Shown here piece after piece: positions 41,305 through 45,682 of a stretch of DNA of 45,682 nucleotides. The translations under genes were made by a program, and so were the position numbers. A model generated the notes under the pieces. That model was not told the DNA's origin. It ran no database searches and saw only the letters and a program-made list of their open reading frames with translations. Source of the stretch: Flavobacteriaceae bacterium (GTDB lineage: Bacteria > Bacteroidota > Bacteroidia > Flavobacteriales > Flavobacteriaceae); the NCBI GenBank assembly GCA_024743095.1, contig JANSXF010000031.1, forward strand, positions 1-45,682, written 5' to 3'. Position 1 is the stretch's first letter. Each line of letters starts with the position of its first letter.

Positions 41305-42488
41305 TGTAGCAGGGATTTTTCTATACCGTACATGAGCCCCCTTAATTCGGCAAGGCCCCGAAGGCGACCTATTGCTGAATACCCCGGGTTTGTTTTCTTA
41401 TGGATGTCGTCCAACATTTGGTGTCCATGGTCGGGCCGCATGGGCATACGCTTGTTCTTTGCATTTTTCTCGTTGCGCACAAGTTGCTCTTTTAGCAATT
41501 CGTACATGACTCCATACATATCCACATCCCCGTCCAAATGGTCGGCTTCATGAAAATTCCCAAGTCGATCCCTTTTCGTGCTTCTCAGGTGTATAAAATT
41601 GATTTTTTTTGATAGACGATCGGCCATGCCCACCAAATCATTGTCTGCTCTTACTCCGTATGACCCCGTACAAAAACACAGGCCGTTGTGCGGGCTATCG
41701 TAGGCCGCAAGTAGTTTTTTGGCATCCATTTCCGTGCTCACCACTCTTGGAAGTCCCAAAATGGGATACGGTGGATCATCGGGATGGATAGCCAAAAAGA
41801 CACCGGACTTTTCTGCGGTCGGGCCAATTTCCCTGATAAAACTATACAGGTTTTCCCTAAGTTCATTCTCACCGATCTCCCGATACATATCCAAAGCCCC
41901 TTGAAACTGTTCCAAAGTATAACCTTCCTCTGCCCCCGGAAGACCGGCTATGATGTTTTGGACCAAAAGCTTCTTGGCATCGCCATCCATGATATCGAAT
42001 GCTGTTTTGGCCATTTCAATGGTTTTCTTGGCATAGTGGTCAAAGGCACTTTCACGATTCAGGATAAAGAGTTCGAAAGCTGCAAATTCAATGGCATCAA
42101 AACGGAGTGCATAGGAGCCATCGGGCATTTTATAGGAAAGATCGGTTCGGGTCCAGTCCAAAATCGGCATAAAGTTGTAACATACCGTATCAATTCCGCA
42201 TTGACCAAGATTTTCAATGCTCTGTTTGTAATTCGCTATATACTTCTTGTATTTTCCCGTTCTTTTTTTAATGTCCTCGTGCACAGGTATACTCTCCACC
42301 ACCGACCAAGTAAGGCCAAAGGTCTCCACTTCTTGTTTTCTTTTGTTTATTTCGGATATGGGCCAAACATCGCCATTTGGAATATGGTGCAATGCCGTTA
42401 CAATTCCGGTCGCTCCCGCTTGCGCAATATCGGCAAGGGAAACAGGGTCTTTTGGTCCGTACCATCGCCATGTTTGCTCTAAACCCAT
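41301..42488 (-). CDS. uxuA: Mannonate dehydratase
   Basis: A 395-aa TIM-barrel enzyme dehydrating D-mannonate to 2-keto-3-deoxy-D-gluconate. [15 protein letters not shown] at the start, [34 protein letters not shown] and [10 protein letters not shown] are family signatures including metal ligands. It follows the SDR gene by 32 bases and overlaps uxaC by four. Confidence 0.96.
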   Translation of the reverse strand: MGLEQTWRWYGPKDPVSLADIAQAGATGIVTALHHIPNGDVWPISEINKRKQEVETFGLTWSVVESIPVHEDIKKRTGKYKKYIANYKQSIENLGQCGIDTVCYNFMPILDWTRTDLSYKMPDGSYALRFDAIEFAAFELFILNRESAFDHYAKKTIEMAKTAFDIMDGDAKKLLVQNIIAGLPGAEEGYTLEQFQGALDMYREIGENELRENLYSFIREIGPTAEKSGVFLAIHPDDPPYPILGLPRVVSTEMDAKKLLAAYDSPHNGLCFCTGSYGVRADNDLVGMADRLSKKINFIHLRSTKRDRLGNFHEADHLDGDVDMYGVMYELLKEQLVRNEKNAKNKRMPMRPDHGHQMLDDIHKKTNPGYSAIGRLRGLAELRGLMYGIEKSLLQ

Positions 42489-42520
42489 TGATATTGAATT
42501 TTTATCATTTCCTATTTTTA

Positions 42521-43375
42521 TTAAACACCGCTAAAAGCACTGAATCCACCATCTATGGGAACCACTATGCCCGTAACAAATTTTGACTGTCCGCTTGTCA
42601 ACCATAATGTTGTGCCCACCAAATCTTCCGGTTCACCGAAACGGCCCATGGGGGTTTGATCGATTATTGTAGTTCCCCTTGAGGTCAAACCTCCTTCGGG
42701 CCCAATCAGTAAACTTCTGTTTTGATCGGTCAGAAAAAACCCAGGTGCCAATGCATTGACCCTAATGCCCACTTTGGAAAAATGGACCGCAAGCCATTGG
42801 GTAAAATTGGAGACCGCAGCTTTTGCCCCGCTATAGGCCGGTATTTTAGTAAGCGGCGTAAAGGCGTTCATCGAGGAAATGTTCAAAACACTACATCCTT
42901 CGCGACCTACCATCTCTTTTGAAAAAACCTGTGTGGGCAAAAGGGTCCCGATAAAGTTCAAGTTGAACACAAATTGAATTCCTTCCGCATCCAAGTCAAA
43001 GAATGTCTTGAAGTCCTTTGCTGTTTTTAGTAAGTCTTCCTTGAACAAATAGGAATCACTGGTCGTTCCCAACGGATGGTTTCCTCCTGCCCCATTGATC
43101 AGAATATCACAGGGGCCAAACTTTTCAGTAACCTCTTTTTTGGCCTCTTCCAGACTTTCCCTGTCAAGCACATCCACTTTGATGGCCATTGCACTGCCCC
43201 CTGCATTATTGATTTCCTCTGAAACGGTCTGAGCCGATTTGATGTTCAAATCCATAACGCAGACCTTTGCGCCTTGGTCGGCAAAAGCGCGGGCCAGGGT
43301 ACTGCATAAAATGCCACCACCGCCTGTTATTGCGACCACTTTGCCATTCAATTCTTTATATTTGGGATTGTCCAT
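42521..43375 (-). CDS. SDR-family fructuronate/mannonate oxidoreductase
   Basis: A 284-aa short-chain dehydrogenase. The cofactor motif is [11 protein letters not shown] near the N-terminus; the catalytic set is S in LNISSMN and YSGAK. From its place with uxaC and uxuA it should reduce D-fructuronate to D-mannonate, replacing the unrelated UxuB. The ATG at 43375 ([11 protein letters not shown]) is preferred to a TTG at 43399. It is the first gene of a ten-kilobase operon. Confidence 0.88.
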   Translation of the reverse strand: MDNPKYKELNGKVVAITGGGGILCSTLARAFADQGAKVCVMDLNIKSAQTVSEEINNAGGSAMAIKVDVLDRESLEEAKKEVTEKFGPCDILINGAGGNHPLGTTSDSYLFKEDLLKTAKDFKTFFDLDAEGIQFVFNLNFIGTLLPTQVFSKEMVGREGCSVLNISSMNAFTPLTKIPAYSGAKAAVSNFTQWLAVHFSKVGIRVNALAPGFFLTDQNRSLLIGPEGGLTSRGTTIIDQTPMGRFGEPEDLVGTTLWLTSGQSKFVTGIVVPIDGGFSAFSGV

Positions 43376-43406
43376 TGCTATTATTTTTTCTTTGAACAAA
43401 GTTTTG

Positions 43407-43441
43407 TGTCAAGCAAAAATTTATTCTGTGTATTTTTGACA
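43407..43441. promoter_or_regulatory. Imperfect inverted repeat in the uronate divergent promoter region
   Basis: TGTCAA at 43407-43412 and TTGACA at 43436-43441, flanked inwards by A and T runs, lie between the SDR and NrtR-type genes. TATTTTTG at 43431-43438 matches TAnnTTTG on the plus strand. The repeat could be the operator of the NrtR-type regulator. Confidence 0.35.
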
Positions 43442-43505
43442 TAGTTTCAAATATATAAATTTTTGTAGTCCGTTTGGAGAAAAATTCAAAATTTTGCACA
43501 AAAAA

Positions 43506-44174
43506 ATGAATACTCACGAAAAACTCCAGGATATCCAGGTAAAACCGGATTCTTTCGAATGTTCCGTCACAGCTGACATAACGGTTTTTGGATATGTTGA
43601 CGGAAAACTAAAGATCCTTCTTATAAAAAGGTCACTTGGACATTATAAAAACCAATGGCATGTTCCCGGAGGGGTAATGGAAGCTGATGAAACCATTGAG
43701 GACTGTGCTGCAAAGGTCCTTTTTTCCCTGACAGGGTTCAGGGACATTCACTTTGAACAGGTAAAGACCTATACGGCCTTGGAGAGACACCCTTTAAAGA
43801 GGGTCATCACCATATGTTTTTATGCGTTGGTCAAACCTGAGAACCATCCCTTGGCACTAAGGGACAATATTACGAGCATTGATTGGTTCGATGTGGACGA
43901 TATCCCCGAAAATCTTGGTTATGACCATCAAAAGCTCATTAACGAAGCATACTCATTTGTACAGAACAATTTAAGGCATAGGCTTATCGTTGGAGAACTT
44001 CTTCCAAAGGAATTCACACTACATGAACTGCAAAACCTATATGAGGATATCTTGGATGTTGAACTGGATAGAAGGAATTTTAGAAAACGTATTTTCCAAA
44101 TGGATGTTTTGGAGAACACCGAGAAAAAAAAGCAAGGTGTCAAGGGAGGACCGTATCTGTACCGGTTGAAATAA
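43506..44174 (+). CDS. NrtR-family transcriptional regulator with degenerate Nudix domain
   Basis: A 222-aa regulator with an N-terminal Nudix fold (about 15-145) and a C-terminal winged helix (about 150-222, FTLHELQNLYEDIL, RRNFRKRIFQMDV). The Nudix box starts as G-x5-E (GVMEADE), but the REuxEE core reads KVLFSL, so the catalytic acidic residues are lost and the domain probably senses a sugar-derived ligand. Related Bacteroidota proteins regulate sugar catabolism. It is divergent from the uronate operon 130 bases away and is its likely regulator. The ATG at 43506 is preferred to a TTG at 43494. Confidence 0.88.
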   Translation: MNTHEKLQDIQVKPDSFECSVTADITVFGYVDGKLKILLIKRSLGHYKNQWHVPGGVMEADETIEDCAAKVLFSLTGFRDIHFEQVKTYTALERHPLKRVITICFYALVKPENHPLALRDNITSIDWFDVDDIPENLGYDHQKLINEAYSFVQNNLRHRLIVGELLPKEFTLHELQNLYEDILDVELDRRNFRKRIFQMDVLENTEKKKQGVKGGPYLYRLK

Positions 44175-44386
44175 CAAGAGACCTCTTTGGAATTTTCCTG
44201 TCGGCTTGCCAAAGGTCCAATAGAACAATATCCCGTTAAAACAATGCCATCAGCCTATTCTACAATGTGGTGCGCTCCATGATGTTGAAAGTAAATTCCT
44301 ATAATATAATTTGGCCGTGCTTCTTATATTTGTATACCATCGACCTTGATTACGGGAAAACCAACGATAACCATACCAAATTATAA

Positions 44387-45478
44387 ATGACCAAGCAATC
44401 CAAAACAGCCCTCAATGAGACATTGGCCCCATTTTTCAACCAGTCCATTGATTGTTTGTGCATCGCTAACTACGATGGATATTTTGTAGATATCAACCCA
44501 GGGCTCGTAGCACTTTTGGGGTACTCAGTGGAGGAATTAAAATCCAAAAAAATCTCCGAGTTCATTTATGCCGAGGACAGGGAATTGACTGCGGCAAAAA
44601 GACAAAAACTATTGGATAATGTTCCCTTGGTCAATTTTGAGAACAGGTACGTGAGTAAGTCGGGAAGATTGATCTGGCTTCACTGGACCTCCCTACCCTT
44701 GCCCGGAGAAGGTTTGATCTATGCCATTGCAAAAGACATTACCCATAAAAAGAAACTACAAAAAGAGCAGCTTTCCCATTTGAGCGAACTCTCCATAGCC
44801 AACAGGGAGCTTCAACAATTGAACTACACCACCTCGCACGATTTAAGGTCGCCGATCAACAATCTCATCTCATTGGTGAATTTAATAGATTTGGAGAAAA
44901 TAAGTGATACGGAGACCAAGGAGATATTGGCCATGATCAAAGTTTCTTCCAATGGCCTGATAGATACGATGAACTCCAATATAGATGCCTTTAAGAAAAA
45001 GGACAGGGCACAAAAGCAATTGTCCCAGACCAACCTTATGGAGGTATTGAACAAGGTACGGCACTCCATTGGCAGTTTGATAAAACAATCGGACACGCGA
45101 TTCAATATAGATTTCTCAGCACTTAACGTTGTATGGTTCACCCCCAAAGCCTTGGAAAGTGTCTTCCTCAACTTCATTACCAATTCCATCAAATACTCCA
45201 AGTCCGGTGTTTCTCCCATAATAACCATCTGTAGTAAAAAGGAGAATGGAAAAAGCATCTTGATGTATAAGGATAATGGTATTGGCTTCGATATGAAAAA
45301 GATTGGCCACCAACTTTTCAAATTGAACGAAGGCTTTCACGGCGAAAGCAACAGCAAAGGAGTCGGCCTATATCTAGTGTACCAAAAAGTGACCGGTCAC
45401 GGTGGGAGTATCAAAGTGGACAGCGAGGTAAACAAGGGAACTACCTTTTCCATCACCTTCAAGGAACATCTCAATTAA
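44387..45478 (+). CDS. PAS-domain sensor histidine kinase
   Basis: A 363-aa cytoplasmic kinase. The PAS domain (about 12-120) begins APFFNQSIDCLCIANYDGYF. HisKA has H151 in TTSHDLRSPINN, and HATPase_c has FLNFITNSIKYSKSG, YKDNGIGFDM and SKGVGLYLVYQ. There is no membrane helix and no receiver gene in the window, so its partner is elsewhere. TATATTTG at 44325-44332 is a plausible -7 promoter box about 55 bases before the ATG. Confidence 0.92.
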   Translation: MTKQSKTALNETLAPFFNQSIDCLCIANYDGYFVDINPGLVALLGYSVEELKSKKISEFIYAEDRELTAAKRQKLLDNVPLVNFENRYVSKSGRLIWLHWTSLPLPGEGLIYAIAKDITHKKKLQKEQLSHLSELSIANRELQQLNYTTSHDLRSPINNLISLVNLIDLEKISDTETKEILAMIKVSSNGLIDTMNSNIDAFKKKDRAQKQLSQTNLMEVLNKVRHSIGSLIKQSDTRFNIDFSALNVVWFTPKALESVFLNFITNSIKYSKSGVSPIITICSKKENGKSILMYKDNGIGFDMKKIGHQLFKLNEGFHGESNSKGVGLYLVYQKVTGHGGSIKVDSEVNKGTTFSITFKEHLN

Positions 45479-45682
45479 ACTATCTGATTCCAGTTCCTGC
45501 CAGAGCAAAGATCCCATCTCTCGATAAGCCTTCAAATTGGGTCACTAGTGTCTACTATAAATTTTAAAATGTTCTTTGAAATTATTGATAATTAGAAAGA
45601 TATCACTGTTTTTTGACGGTGACGATTTGAATTGCACTTTTTTTAAGTTCGTGATTTTTCCACGAACCTATGAATCAAGGCA
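45479..45682. other. Right-edge intergenic sequence
   Basis: No gene-like open frame is present. A 7-bp inverted repeat GTTCGTG / CACGAAC lies at 45647-45667 with a 7-base loop and no T run. Confidence 0.4.

Noticed and set aside
1..45682. CRISPR arrays, tRNA or rRNA genes, insertion sequences, prophage or integrase genes
   Set aside because: No direct-repeat arrays, cloverleaf ends, transposase motifs or attachment-site duplications were seen on reading both strands.

Overview
The window looks like a chromosome segment from a marine or sediment Bacteroidota, most likely family Flavobacteriaceae. The evidence is the SusC/SusD pair with an STN-domain SusC, FecR anti-sigma factor and ECF sigma factor; promoters of the TTTG / TAnnTTTG type; lipoprotein-type clade II NosZ; scarce Shine-Dalgarno signals; and Nudix-type (NrtR) sugar regulation. 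I saw no tRNA, rRNA, CRISPR array, transposase or phage gene.

Layout. (1) 1-1414: the tail of an unidentified gene, two terminators, and proline dehydrogenase on the minus strand. (2) 1622-13879: a peptide-uptake locus. A divergent ECF sigma gene and fecR control region leads into susC, susD, an S10 serine carboxypeptidase and a secreted amidohydrolase on the minus strand. A second, paralogous secreted amidohydrolase lies on the plus strand beyond the sigma gene. (3) 14278-17248: an HPP-family membrane protein, an unknown 132-aa protein coupled to a GreA/Rnk-like protein, and glutamate dehydrogenase. (4) 17487-20840: an orphan four-helix-bundle sensor and a histidine kinase / sigma-54 response regulator pair. 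(5) 21320-30134: a nitrous oxide reduction (nos) cluster: cytochrome c, fasciclin lipoprotein, nosZ, terminator, NosB-like protein, nosL, FMN split-barrel protein, a 35-aa membrane peptide ORF, nosD, nosF, nosY and a haem-copper-oxidase-like membrane protein. (6) 30272-33015: a nitrosative-stress block under an Rrf2 regulator: Ric/ScdA, a lone hemerythrin, a small membrane protein, a frameshifted group III truncated haemoglobin and an unknown 103-aa protein. (7) 33213-43375: one long minus-strand uronate operon (SDR, uxuA, uxaC, TRAP dctPQM, tandem DUF1080 lipoprotein, two Tat-exported Gfo/Idh/MocA oxidoreductases), with a divergent NrtR-family regulator. (8) 44387-45478: a PAS histidine kinase.

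How the parts may work together. Region 2 would take up and degrade oligopeptides, and the adjacent proline and glutamate dehydrogenases suit amino-acid catabolism. Regions 5 and 6 would let the cell respire N2O and survive NO. No nitrite or NO reductase is in the window, so a non-denitrifying N2O respirer is possible. Region 7 would import a uronate through TRAP and convert it towards 2-keto-3-deoxygluconate, possibly after oxidative periplasmic cleavage of a glycoside; the later kinase and aldolase are not in the window.

The observations I consider most worth following are the doubly coupled 35-aa membrane ORF inside nos, an operator-like palindrome overlapping the rrf2 promoter and repeated before ric, the one-base frameshift in the globin gene, the DUF1080-Gfo/Idh extension of the uronate operon, and a GTCACCCT motif shared by promoters of the peptide locus. 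All functions are read from sequence by eye. No database search was run.
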